Part shown: positions 1-7,924 of the stretch, piece by piece
Layout of the letters: each line of letters opens with the position of its first letter
Numbering within the stretch: the first letter of the stretch is position 1
Assembly (NCBI GenBank): GCA_020630575.1
Contig: JAHDBD010000003.1
Location: 124,001 to 188,000 of the forward strand
Direction: 5' to 3'
From: Bernardetia sp.
GTDB lineage: Bacteria > Bacteroidota > Bacteroidia > Cytophagales > Bernardetiaceae
DNA: 64,000 nt
Position numbers and translations under genes: made by a program
The notes under the pieces: generated by a model
Told to the model about the DNA's origin: nothing
The model's database searches: none
Seen by the model: only the letters and a program-made list of their open reading frames with translations

Positions 1-2713
1 GATTTTCTTTTGAAATTCCTTTTCCATTGTCTTTGATGCTTATTTGCCAAAAGTCAGATTCAATTTGGGTTATTATTTTGATAGTATAAGGAGGAAATAC
101 TAAGTCGTTTTTTTCATTTACTCTTAAATCTATTCTATCAATAGGAATTTCATTTTCATTAAATTTCATGTGGCTAATTGCATTTGAGACTAAATTAATC
201 AGAGCCTGTTCGATACGCTTTTCGTCTGCTTTTACTGTTGATTTTTCTTTTAATGGATTTTGTGGTATAAAAATCATTTCTAAATCAATATTTTTTTCTT
301 TTGCTAAAGGTTGCATTATTGTGTAGACACGAGAAATTAGCTTTATCAAATCAAATTCCTTGAGTTCTAAAGGCAATGTATTATTTCTAGCATGATTATC
401 AAAACTTTCTATATCCAAAATTTCATTTATCAAAAGACTAAGCCTTTCGCATTCACCCACTACATTTTCCAAAAAGTTTTGTCTTTCGTTTTCTTCTAAA
501 TCTGGATTTTGATGAACAATTTCGGAAAGCGCACGAATTGCTGTAATGGGCGTTCTGAGTTCATGCGTAACCGTTGAAATAAAATCATCTTTTATCCTGT
601 CTTGTTCCTTCAATTTTTGATTTGAAGTTTCTAATTCTTGTGTCAATCGTTTGAGTTCATTTGATTTTTGACGCAATTCTCTATTTGTAGAAAGAACGTT
701 TTGAGATTCTTTTAAAATGGTAATTACTTCTTCCATCGCCACCGTTTCTTGTTCTTGTAGAAGCGAAGAAACCAAAATACGAGCTGAAACCGAACCTACA
801 ACACTAGAAAGCATACGTTCGGCAAGAGTCAGAAGACGAGAATCTGCCAAAACAATTTGTGCTTCATTTAGAAATTCATCAGTTTTTATTTTTTTTTCTT
901 CTATATTCGTTTTTTGATAATTTTCTAATAAAAAAGTAGTTCGTTTTTCTCCTAAAAAGCTATTCAATAATTCTTTTACTTCTGAAAAATAGGCTTTTCC
1001 TTTCCATAAAACAGCACTTTCAAAACGATTGGAATATTTAAAAATATCGACAAAAATTTCAGCTTCATTACGTTCTGTTGCTGATTGAACACTCATGACT
1101 GAAACAACAACATAAAAAAAACTATTTAGAAAAAGTGACCAAAATACACTCTGAGAAATAGAATCTAAATAATCCATTCCAAAAAGGGCATTCGGATTTA
1201 ATAATTTTAGAAAAACAGAATCCGAGTTCCAATAAATAGGAAAATAACCACTTTGTGCAAAAGAAGGTAAAATAAGTGTATATGCCCAAATCAAAAAACC
1301 TATAACAATTCCTGCAAAAGCACCGTTTTTAGTTCCTCTTTTCCAAAAAATACCTCCAAAAAAAGCAGGTGCAAGTTGAGCTATGGCAGCAAAAGAAACC
1401 ATTCCGACCGAAACAAGCGAAGAAAATTCGCCAATTACTCTAAAATAAAAATAGGAAAGAAATAGAATAAATAAAATTCCGAGCCTTCGAAACCATTTTA
1501 TAGTAGTAATGGCTTTAAAATTAGGGTTTTTCCAGTCAAAATCTGAAACCCAGTTTGGAAGCAATAAATTATTTGAAATCATTGTACTCAACGCAGCCGT
1601 AGAAACGATAATCATACTTGTTGCAGCCGAAAAACCACCAATATAGGAAAATAAAGCTATTTGTGGAAACTCAGAAGCCAAAGGCAAACTTAGCATAAAC
1701 ATATCCGAATTGAGTACAGAACTTGTGTCTTCAAACCAAATTCTGCCCCCTAAAGCAATTGGTAAAACCAAAAAATTGATAACCAAAAGGTAAAGTGCAA
1801 AAATCCACATGGCAGGAACGATATGTTTTTCATCTTCATTTTCTACTACCGAAACTTGAAACTGACGAGGCAAGAGAAAAATAGCTAAAGCCGATAAGAG
1901 CAAATACCAAAACCATTCTCCACTATTTTTTTGATGTTGAATAGTAGTGAGTTTTTGTAAATCTACATGCAGTGCTGTTTTTTCAAAAATATCAATTATT
2001 CCATTAAACATTCCATAGACAATAAAAATACCTACTCCTAAAAAAGTCATTAATTTAATGATAGATTCGAAGGCAATGGCAGCTATCATTCCTCTATTTT
2101 TATTGTCACTTTGTAAGTTGCGAGTAGTAAAAAGCATCGTAAAAAAACCAAGAATAAGTGTGGCATAAAAAGCAGTATCGCTTATCCAAAATTTAGTAGA
2201 ATTTTGACTAGAAGTGGTAAGAACTTCAATACTCATTGCAATGGCTTGTACTTGAATGGAAATATAAGGAACAATTCCAAACACACACAAAATAGTAATC
2301 AGACGACCTAATGCAATACTTTTTCCGTAGCGAGCCGAAATAAAATCAGCAAGTGTAGTAATTCCTTTTGCTCTACTAATTCGGATTATTTTACGCAAAA
2401 CAAGCCACCAAACAGGAATAGTTAGCAACGGACCTATATAAGTAGTCAGAAAACCCAGTCCAGAAGTTGCTGCTTGTCCAACACTTCCATAAAATGTCCA
2501 AGCCGTACAATAAACACCCATAGAAAGGGCATAAATAATAGGTTTGAAAAAACTATTTCTAGAATTTTGTTCAGAAGTAGAAGTTAATTCTTTACTTTTC
2601 TTTGCCATTTTCCAAAAAAATAGACTTCGGTATTCTGTCCAGTAAGCTACACCAAACAAAAGACCTAGATAAGCAATAGAAATAATAAAAAGTAGAAGTT
2701 CGGAATACACCAT
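1..2713 (-). CDS. Sodium:solute symporter-fused sensor histidine kinase (partial, 3' end outside window)
   Basis: I read this frame directly. ATG is at 2713-2711 and it stays open for 904 codons to the window edge, so the C-terminus is missing. Residues 1 to about 510 form a many-helix sodium:solute symporter (SSS/SLC5) module; the N-terminus reads MVYSELLLFIISIAYLGLL. After a linker and a coiled coil rich in Leu/Glu/Lys (about 610-700) comes a HisKA box, HELRTP, with the phosphoacceptor at His717, then the start of the HATPase domain, ending in the DNGKGI box at the edge. Kinases of this build (CbrA/CrbS type) couple substrate sensing or transport at the inner membrane to a response regulator. 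The nearby receiver gene at 4458 and the acetate symporter and acs further on suggest acetate or a related carboxylate as the signal; that is inference. No stop or frameshift was seen. Confidence 0.9.
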   Translation of the reverse strand, partial: MVYSELLLFIISIAYLGLLFGVAYWTEYRSLFFWKMAKKSKELTSTSEQNSRNSFFKPIIYALSMGVYCTAWTFYGSVGQAATSGLGFLTTYIGPLLTIPVWWLVLRKIIRISRAKGITTLADFISARYGKSIALGRLITILCVFGIVPYISIQVQAIAMSIEVLTTSSQNSTKFWISDTAFYATLILGFFTMLFTTRNLQSDNKNRGMIAAIAFESIIKLMTFLGVGIFIVYGMFNGIIDIFEKTALHVDLQKLTTIQHQKNSGEWFWYLLLSALAIFLLPRQFQVSVVENEDEKHIVPAMWIFALYLLVINFLVLPIALGGRIWFEDTSSVLNSDMFMLSLPLASEFPQIALFSYIGGFSAATSMIIVSTAALSTMISNNLLLPNWVSDFDWKNPNFKAITTIKWFRRLGILFILFLSYFYFRVIGEFSSLVSVGMVSFAAIAQLAPAFFGGIFWKRGTKNGAFAGIVIGFLIWAYTLILPSFAQSGYFPIYWNSDSVFLKLLNPNALFGMDYLDSISQSVFWSLFLNSFFYVVVSVMSVQSATERNEAEIFVDIFKYSNRFESAVLWKGKAYFSEVKELLNSFLGEKRTTFLLENYQKTNIEEKKIKTDEFLNEAQIVLADSRLLTLAERMLSSVVGSVSARILVSSLLQEQETVAMEEVITILKESQNVLSTNRELRQKSNELKRLTQELETSNQKLKEQDRIKDDFISTVTHELRTPITAIRALSEIVHQNPDLEENERQNFLENVVGECERLSLLINEILDIESFDNHARNNTLPLELKEFDLIKLISRVYTIMQPLAKEKNIDLEMIFIPQNPLKEKSTVKADEKRIEQALINLVSNAISHMKFNENEIPIDRIDLRVNEKNDLVFPPYTIKIITQIESDFWQISIKDNGKGISKEN

Positions 2714-2769
2714 AGAAAGAATGGTTTTTGAAATTGTAAAATGGCTTTTTTTTTAAGTAAATATTGTTT

Positions 2770-3519
2770 CTATATTTTCTTTAATTGTGGTTTGACTTTA
2801 TCAAAAAATGCTTTATAATCATTATTGGTATCTTTTCTTGTTATGCTAGGAAAGCCACAATTATCAAAGCATATTCTCAAATATTCTATAAAACTTGTAT
2901 CATTTGGTTCATTCAAAAATCTAGAGTCAATAGTTTTTGTTTTTGTAATTTCAATAGCATAGGGTTGTCCTCCACTTGTTCCATCTTTGAGTAAATCATC
3001 TGGAGCTAAATCTAAGAAAGCACAACCTATATCTTCATCATCAACATAATACTGAATATCTTCTAGCCAGTATTTATGTGTCACTTGTTCTATAACACTA
3101 TCCAAACTAGCAATGCAAATTGGGTCAGCCATATTCCACATTATATTATCATTTGTATCTAAATCCCAAACAAAATTTACTCCTCCCACAAACTTATAGA
3201 AATATTTTAGGGATAAAGGAACAAATCCAAAAGGACTCACAGCATTATCTAACTCTTTAAGAAAGAATTCCGTATTTTCTAATGGCTTATGAATAGGCTT
3301 TTCAAAATTAAATTTGTAATCTTTTTTAAATACATATCCAATATTGAGAAGTTCTTTATATATAATTTCTAAATTGAAGGCAACTCTTTCAAATGTTTCA
3401 GTTAATACTTTATCTACTTCTTTAATGTACTTAGGGCTAAAAGCTAAAGTTCCCAAACTGTAAATATCATAATAGACAGTCTTAGTTTCACCATTTACAT
3501 ATCTTTCATATAGATTCAT
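2770..3519 (-). CDS. SMI1/KNR4-like (SUKH-type) protein
   Basis: 249 residues, cytoplasmic, no signal peptide or membrane segment. The middle, PLSLKYFYKFVGGVNFVW (about 102-119), fits the SMI1/KNR4 pattern of a Pro-Leu-x-x-Phe/Tyr-x-x-Phe stretch followed by Gly-Gly. Downstream, GGQPYAIEI matches the later strand region of that fold. SUKH-superfamily proteins are often immunity proteins of polymorphic toxins, but also occur as housekeeping scaffolds, and no toxin gene is in sight. It lies 20 bp downstream of a second protein of similar type on the same strand (3540-4157), so the two probably form an operon. Family assignment is moderate; function is unknown. Confidence 0.6.
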   Translation of the reverse strand: MNLYERYVNGETKTVYYDIYSLGTLAFSPKYIKEVDKVLTETFERVAFNLEIIYKELLNIGYVFKKDYKFNFEKPIHKPLENTEFFLKELDNAVSPFGFVPLSLKYFYKFVGGVNFVWDLDTNDNIMWNMADPICIASLDSVIEQVTHKYWLEDIQYYVDDEDIGCAFLDLAPDDLLKDGTSGGQPYAIEITKTKTIDSRFLNEPNDTSFIEYLRICFDNCGFPSITRKDTNNDYKAFFDKVKPQLKKI

Positions 3520-3539
3520 AGATTATTTCTTAATTATGA

Positions 3540-4157
3540 TTATAAGTTTTTTTCCAGTTTATTCTTCAATAACTCTACAAGTTCTTGTTTGCTAATAAAG
3601 GAATTGAAAAATTCTTCTAATGTTCCTTGTTTTGTTATTTCATCGAAAAATACTTCGTGATCAGTTCCGTAGACAGTCGGATTTTCAGGATTAGGGTCTG
3701 TTAGGCAAATAAACAAATTATCTGGAAATCCATACGCATATCCGATAAACATAAAATTCATATCTGTTCCTTCGATTACTTTCTTAAAATTTTCTTCTTG
3801 CCATTCTCCATTCCATTCTTCGTAATCCTCTGTTCCTTCTTGAAAAGGAGTAAAGAGAGTATTTCTAAACATGACTTGTCCAAAACTTTTTTCGGTTATT
3901 CGATAATACTGACTTATAATTTTATCATAAAATGCTGTTTTATTAGAATCAAATAAGTCTTTATTTTTATCTATAAATTCCTCTATTCCATTGATAGGCT
4001 CTGTTTCGTCGCTGGTAGCCCAAGGAGTATCCTTTTTTTTAGGGTAGAGAACAGAATTAAAAGTGATGGCTTCTAAGTCTTTTTGTAAAGATATATTTTT
4101 GACAATAGAAATATCTCCTCCTAATGTTTCAATTCTGTTTAGTATTTCTTTTTTCAT
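3540..4157 (-). CDS. SMI1/KNR4-like (SUKH-type) protein
   Basis: 205 residues, soluble. The C-terminal third reads as the end of a SMI1/KNR4 domain: a strand FIGYAYGFPDNLFIC, an Asp/Asn/Pro loop, then VYGTDHEVFF and the closing helix TLEEFFNSFI, which is the usual capping helix of this fold. It is the first gene of a two-gene minus-strand unit with 2770-3519. Two different SUKH-like proteins side by side is the arrangement seen in toxin-immunity arrays, but there is no adjacent toxin, Rhs or VgrG gene. A ligand-binding scaffold role is equally open. Confidence 0.6.
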   Translation of the reverse strand: MKKEILNRIETLGGDISIVKNISLQKDLEAITFNSVLYPKKKDTPWATSDETEPINGIEEFIDKNKDLFDSNKTAFYDKIISQYYRITEKSFGQVMFRNTLFTPFQEGTEDYEEWNGEWQEENFKKVIEGTDMNFMFIGYAYGFPDNLFICLTDPNPENPTVYGTDHEVFFDEITKQGTLEEFFNSFISKQELVELLKNKLEKNL

Positions 4158-4457
4158 GATTTATGTTGATGATTTTACTTTGATATTTTTTCTAGAGTTG
4201 CTTCAGTAATTTCTCTTAAAGATTCTTTTATTTTCTATTTTTCAATCATATAATTAAGGAATAAATTTGCTGATTATTTTGAAAGTGAAATATAATTTAT
4301 TTCGCTCAAAATTTAATTATTCATTGAATTGCTATAGTAATACAAACAGTTTTCCAATCAATACGTTTGATTTAGATAGAATTACTATTAAATTGAATAT
4401 CAATTTATAAATAAAACTCATTAAAATTACTTTAAAACACCAAATTTTCCTAAATCT
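4158..4457. other. 300-bp intergenic region upstream of the receiver gene
   Basis: AT-rich divergent region between the SUKH-like pair (minus) and the response regulator (plus). The only recognisable element is a perfect -7 box, TACGTTTG, at 4362-4369, about 90 bp before the regulator start. No hairpin, RNA gene or coding frame was seen. Confidence 0.5.
4362..4369 (+). promoter_or_regulatory. Candidate -7 promoter box for the response regulator
   Basis: TACGTTTG matches the Bacteroidota -7 consensus TAnnTTTG exactly. No clear -33 TTTG lies 19-21 bp upstream, so support is one-sided. It would give a 5' leader of roughly 85 nt. Confidence 0.4.
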
Positions 4458-4814
4458 ATGAAACGTATTTTAATTGCTGACGACGAACCTAATATTTTAC
4501 TGTCTTTAGATTTCTTGATGCGAAAAAGTGGCTATGAAGTTTTTATTGCACGAGATGGAAAAGAAGCTGTTGAGATTATTAAAAATAAAAAACCTGATGC
4601 CGTAATTTTGGATATTATGATGCCTGAAATGGATGGTTATGAAGTTTGTCAGTTTATCAGAACTCATGAGGAGTTAAAAACTACAAAAGTAATTTTTCTA
4701 TCAGCCAAAACGCAACCTACTGATATTGAAAAAGGCTTGACTATGGCAGATTCGTATATTACAAAGCCATTTTCTACTAAGGATATTGTTAATGAAGTAA
4801 AGAAATTATTTTAA
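4458..4814 (+). CDS. Stand-alone receiver-domain response regulator (CheY type)
   Basis: 118 residues make up a single receiver domain and nothing else. The acidic pair Asp8/Asp9 binds magnesium, Asp52 in VILDIMMPEMDG is the phosphorylation site, the switch Ser is in FLSAK, and the conserved Lys lies in ITKPF near residue 104. With no output domain it must act by protein contact, as CheY or a phosphorelay intermediate does. It is the closest response regulator to the symporter-kinase at 1-2713 (about 1.7 kb away, opposite strand), which lacks a receiver of its own, so the two are likely partners. That pairing is inferred from position. Confidence 0.9.
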   Translation: MKRILIADDEPNILLSLDFLMRKSGYEVFIARDGKEAVEIIKNKKPDAVILDIMMPEMDGYEVCQFIRTHEELKTTKVIFLSAKTQPTDIEKGLTMADSYITKPFSTKDIVNEVKKLF

Positions 4815-4820
4815 TTTTGT

Positions 4821-4846
4821 GTCGTTGGTCAGACACCAATAACGGC
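4821..4846 (+). repeat. Dispersed palindromic repeat, copy 1
   Basis: Seven bases after the regulator stop codon. Left half GTCGTTGGTC, right half AGACACCAATAACGGC. The core TTGGT...ACCAA is self-complementary. Same family as the copies at 7386, 33742, 34317, 59602, 61776 and 61829. Confidence 0.75.
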
Positions 4847-4867
4847 AAAAGATTGAAAAAATATCAA

Positions 4868-5131
4868 ATGCAATCTACTTTTAAAATAGAAGATAAATTT
4901 AATGTTAAAGAAGAGTGTTATATCCTTGCGAGTATTATCGGAGAAATTTTAGATTATAAATTAACAGAAAACTCAACATTAGCAGGTATTCCCATAAAAC
5001 CCTTTCTCACTACACCAAGAGTTACCGATAAAAATGGAAATCCAAGATTTGACTTATTTGGCTTTTGTCTAAAAAATAAAAATGATTTAGAGAAGGTAGG
5101 TGTTGGAAAAGTAGTACAGCTTATTTTCTAA
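4868..5131 (+). CDS. Small EF-Tu domain II-like barrel protein (hypothetical)
   Basis: I start it at the ATG at 4868 (MQSTFKIEDKFNVKEE), giving 87 residues. The frame is open upstream to 4817, but that part is the palindromic repeat and is unlikely to be translated. The pattern FKIEDKFNV, then a Gly-containing turn, then TLAGIPIKPFL, and the ending GVGKVVQLIF resembles the second (beta-barrel) domain of translational GTPases such as EF-Tu. This is fold-level recognition only. No GTPase domain is present. It follows the receiver gene on the same strand but is separated from it by a repeat. Confidence 0.5.
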   Translation: MQSTFKIEDKFNVKEECYILASIIGEILDYKLTENSTLAGIPIKPFLTTPRVTDKNGNPRFDLFGFCLKNKNDLEKVGVGKVVQLIF

Positions 5132-5188
5132 AAAAGGAAGAACAACCCAAAAAGAGCGTTCTTCCTCAATACCCGACATAACACAGTT

Positions 5189-5386
5189 TCAGCGTTTCCA
5201 ATGATAAATAATAAATATCAAAAAAATTACTGAAACAAACCACACACCAAATAGGTAAAAGAAGGCTGTCGGAACTTTCTCCACCCATTTTATCTTATTG
5301 AACATTCCCAATAGTGGATAATTGAAAAGCACAACCATCAGCGCAGTCAAAATCAATAAATTGCGTGTTAATAAACGATTTCTCAT
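5189..5386 (-). CDS. Small two-helix membrane protein
   Basis: 65 residues with two hydrophobic segments (about 8-27 and 39-60) and a basic C-terminus (HWKR). It lies downstream of the symporter gene 5602-7338 on the same strand, about 215 bp away. Its position beside a two-subunit symporter invites the idea of an accessory protein, but nothing in the sequence proves that. The family is not recognised. Confidence 0.55.
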   Translation of the reverse strand: MRNRLLTRNLLILTALMVVLFNYPLLGMFNKIKWVEKVPTAFFYLFGVWFVSVIFLIFIIYHWKR

Positions 5387-5387
5387 T

Positions 5388-5598
5388 TCAGTTATCAGTA
5401 AACAGTCATCAGTTACCAGTTAAATACTGATTACTTTAACTCTATGAATAAAGGTTATCAAAAATATAATATTTTATTATACTAAATTATTGTTAGGCTC
5501 ATTCAGATTCCCAAAGAATCTAACAAATTTTTAAATCATCAATTACCAATAAGCATTTGTATTGAGCTGATTACTGGTAACTGATGATTGATAACTGA
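5388..5598. repeat. Long inverted repeat pair flanking an AT-rich spacer
   Basis: The left arm at 5388-5420 and the right arm at 5573-5598 are inverted copies. The right arm read backwards matches the left arm (TCAGTTATCA, then TCATCAGTTACCAGT) apart from a 7-base insertion in the left arm. The arms enclose about 150 bp with no coding frame. Both arms are built from short words such as TCAGTTA, typical of Bacteroidota spacer repeats. Confidence 0.7.
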
Positions 5599-5601
5599 AA
5601 A

Positions 5602-7338
5602 TTAGTGATCTTGTGCTGCACCAGCACCACGAGGCAAACGAATATCTTCTACAATATCCTGTACTTCTTGTGGAGGTGGAGGTGTAAATCTACTTACAGC
5701 TAGAGATACAATTACATTGAGTATCATTCCAACTGTTCCAATTCCTTCAGGAGAAATTCCGAAAAGCCAATGTTCAGGAATATTTAAGTTAGGTGAAATG
5801 AATTTGAAATAAACGATATAAACAATCGTAAATACAAGTCCTACTACCATTCCTGCGATTGCTCCTTCTTTATTCATTCTTTTGTAGAAAATTCCCATTA
5901 CAATAACAGGAAAGAATGAAGCTGCTGCAAGACCAAATGCAAAGGCAACTACTTGAGCTACAAATCCTGGAGGATAGATTCCGAAAAGACCTGCAATAAT
6001 AATAGCTACAGCTGCTGCAATACGTGCAGCTACAAGTTCACCTTTTTCAGAAATATTCGGCATTACTACTTTCTTCAATAAATCATGCGAAACAGAAGAA
6101 GAGATTACTAAAAGAAGTCCTGCTGCTGTTGAAAGTGCTGCTGCTAAACCACCTGCTGCTACAAGAGCAATTACCCAGTTTGGAAGATTTGCAATTTCTG
6201 GATTTGCAAGAACCATAATATCTCTATCAATTTCCATTTCATTTCCTTTGTATCCTTTTGCAGCGACTTCTGCTAAAAATGCTTCATCTTTACTTTTGTC
6301 ATTGTAATATTGAACAATTCCATCGCCATTTTTGTCATCGTATTTAATAAGACCAGTCTTTTCCCAGTTTCCTACCCAAGCAGGCATTTCAGCATACGGT
6401 TTGTTACTTATCGTATTAATTAGATTTGTACGAGCAAAAGCAGCAATGGCAGGAGCAGTTGTATAAAGGATAGCTATGAAAATAAGGGCATAACCACCTG
6501 AAATACGAGCATCTTTTACACGAGGAACAGTAAAGAAACGAACAATCACGTGTGGAAGTCCTGCTGTTCCTACCATTAAGGCTGCTGTAATAAAGAAGAC
6601 ATCTATAGTACTTTTTGAACCATCAGTATAAGCTGCAAATCCAAGTTCTTGATTGAGTCCGTCTAGTTTATCTAAAAGATAGGTGTCTGTTCCTGCTAAA
6701 GTCCCTCCAAAACCGAGTTGAGGAATTATAGTATCTGTCATTTGAATTGAAATAAAAATGGCAGGAACCATAAAAGCAAAAATCAAAACACAATATTGAG
6801 CTACTTGGGTATAAGTAATTCCTTTCATTCCACCCAAAACAGCATAGAAAAATACAATACACATTCCGATAACTACCCCCCACTCAACAGAAACTTCTAA
6901 GAAACGAGAGAATACTACTCCTACTCCACGCATTTGACCAGCTACATAAGTAAAAGAAACAAAAAGCGCACAAATTACGGCTACCAAACGAGCTGTATCT
7001 GAATAATATCTATCTCCTACAAAGTCAGGAACAGTAAATTTTCCAAACTTTCGTAGATAAGGGGCTAGTAATAATGCTAACAGTACATAACCTCCTGTCC
7101 AGCCCATTAGATAAACTGAACCATCGTAGCCACTAAAGGAAATAATTCCTGCCATAGAGATAAATGAAGCTGCTGACATCCAGTCTGCTGCTGTGGCAAT
7201 TCCGTTAGCAAGTGGAGAAACTCCTCCTCCTGCTACATAAAACTCTTTTGTCGAACCTGCTCTTGACCAAATGGCAATACCAATATAGAGGGCAAAAGTA
7301 ATTCCGACGATAATATATGTCCAAACTAGAATACTCAT
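5602..7338 (-). CDS. Sodium:solute symporter, acetate-permease-like large subunit
   Basis: 578 residues with about 13 membrane helices, of the SSS family (ActP / VC_2705 type). Typical features are the N-terminal helix, the FYVAGGGVSPLANGIATAADWM segment (about 33-54) with the conserved Gly/Asp/Trp pattern of the cation site, and late helices with GGLAAALSTAAGLLL. A hydrophilic loop near residues 310-375 contains DDKNGDGIVQYY, which looks like an EF-hand calcium loop; such inserts occur in this subfamily. It is followed upstream in the operon order by a DUF4212 small subunit (7525-7800) and a porin, and acs is nearby, so uptake of acetate or another short carboxylate with sodium is likely. 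Confidence 0.88.
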   Translation of the reverse strand: MSILVWTYIIVGITFALYIGIAIWSRAGSTKEFYVAGGGVSPLANGIATAADWMSAASFISMAGIISFSGYDGSVYLMGWTGGYVLLALLLAPYLRKFGKFTVPDFVGDRYYSDTARLVAVICALFVSFTYVAGQMRGVGVVFSRFLEVSVEWGVVIGMCIVFFYAVLGGMKGITYTQVAQYCVLIFAFMVPAIFISIQMTDTIIPQLGFGGTLAGTDTYLLDKLDGLNQELGFAAYTDGSKSTIDVFFITAALMVGTAGLPHVIVRFFTVPRVKDARISGGYALIFIAILYTTAPAIAAFARTNLINTISNKPYAEMPAWVGNWEKTGLIKYDDKNGDGIVQYYNDKSKDEAFLAEVAAKGYKGNEMEIDRDIMVLANPEIANLPNWVIALVAAGGLAAALSTAAGLLLVISSSVSHDLLKKVVMPNISEKGELVAARIAAAVAIIIAGLFGIYPPGFVAQVVAFAFGLAAASFFPVIVMGIFYKRMNKEGAIAGMVVGLVFTIVYIVYFKFISPNLNIPEHWLFGISPEGIGTVGMILNVIVSLAVSRFTPPPPQEVQDIVEDIRLPRGAGAAQDH

Positions 7339-7385
7339 AGTAATTGAAATTTATTTTGTGTGGTGTGTATTTTTTTATAATTAAT

Positions 7386-7412
7386 ATTGTTGATTGAGAT
7401 ACCAACAACGGC
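7386..7412 (+). repeat. Dispersed palindromic repeat, copy 2 (left half decayed)
   Basis: The right half, GATACCAACAACGGC, is well kept. The left half, ATTGTTGATTGA, has lost part of the palindrome. It sits in the gap between the symporter and its small-subunit gene. Confidence 0.55.
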
Positions 7413-7421
7413 TAAGAAAAT

Positions 7422-7447
7422 ATTGCTTGTGAGGGTACAAACAAAGG
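7422..7447 (+). repeat. Dispersed palindromic repeat, copy 3 (decayed)
   Basis: GCTTGTGAGG then GTACAAACAAAGG. It matches about 20 of 26 positions of the variant seen at 61776 and 61829 (GCTTGTG...CACAAGCAACGG). It is ten bases from copy 2, so the family is doubled here. Confidence 0.4.
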
Positions 7448-7524
7448 ATAAAAAGAGGACTTGAATTGTAAGTTAGGAATGGTTATTTGTATTTAATTTA
7501 TAATTCACCATTCATCATTTGCAA

Positions 7525-7800
7525 TTACTTCTCATCTACATCAAATTCTTTATCTAGCTTGTTCATCAGCCAAACATAGACAAAAATCAAGACGACAAAA
7601 ATATAAATTGAGCCTTGTTGAGCGAACCAAAAACCGAGTTTAAAACCTCCTATTTTGATTCCATTAAGTGCATCTGCAAACATAATTCCTGCACCATAAG
7701 AAACTATAAACCATATAATAAGTAGAATAGTCAGATAGGAAAGATTTTTTTTCCAGTATTTATCCATACTTGCTTTGCTGTGGTCTTTGTCATTTTGCAT
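7525..7800 (-). CDS. DUF4212 sodium:solute symporter small subunit
   Basis: 91 residues with two membrane helices (about 21-41 and 59-82), separated by a loop containing GGFKLGFWFAQQGSIY. The conserved Trp and the FWFAQQGSI motif are hallmarks of the DUF4212 family, which is always found beside an SSS-family large subunit of the kind encoded at 5602-7338. The pair forms an inner-membrane sodium-coupled transporter. Same strand as the large subunit, about 185 bp upstream of it, separated by two copies of the palindromic repeat. Confidence 0.88.
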   Translation of the reverse strand: MQNDKDHSKASMDKYWKKNLSYLTILLIIWFIVSYGAGIMFADALNGIKIGGFKLGFWFAQQGSIYIFVVLIFVYVWLMNKLDKEFDVDEK

Positions 7801-7924
7801 AATTTATTGGGGTATTTGTGAGTGAAAAAGATGGGTTTGTTGTAAGTTAAAATATAATTATTAGTAATAACTAATTTTTAGTTTATAAAAAAAAGCTATG
7901 CTGGTTGAATAGATAATACATTGT

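Noticed and set aside
4817..4867. 17-codon N-terminal extension of the EF-Tu domain II-like protein
   Set aside because: Made of the palindromic repeat and not conserved-looking.
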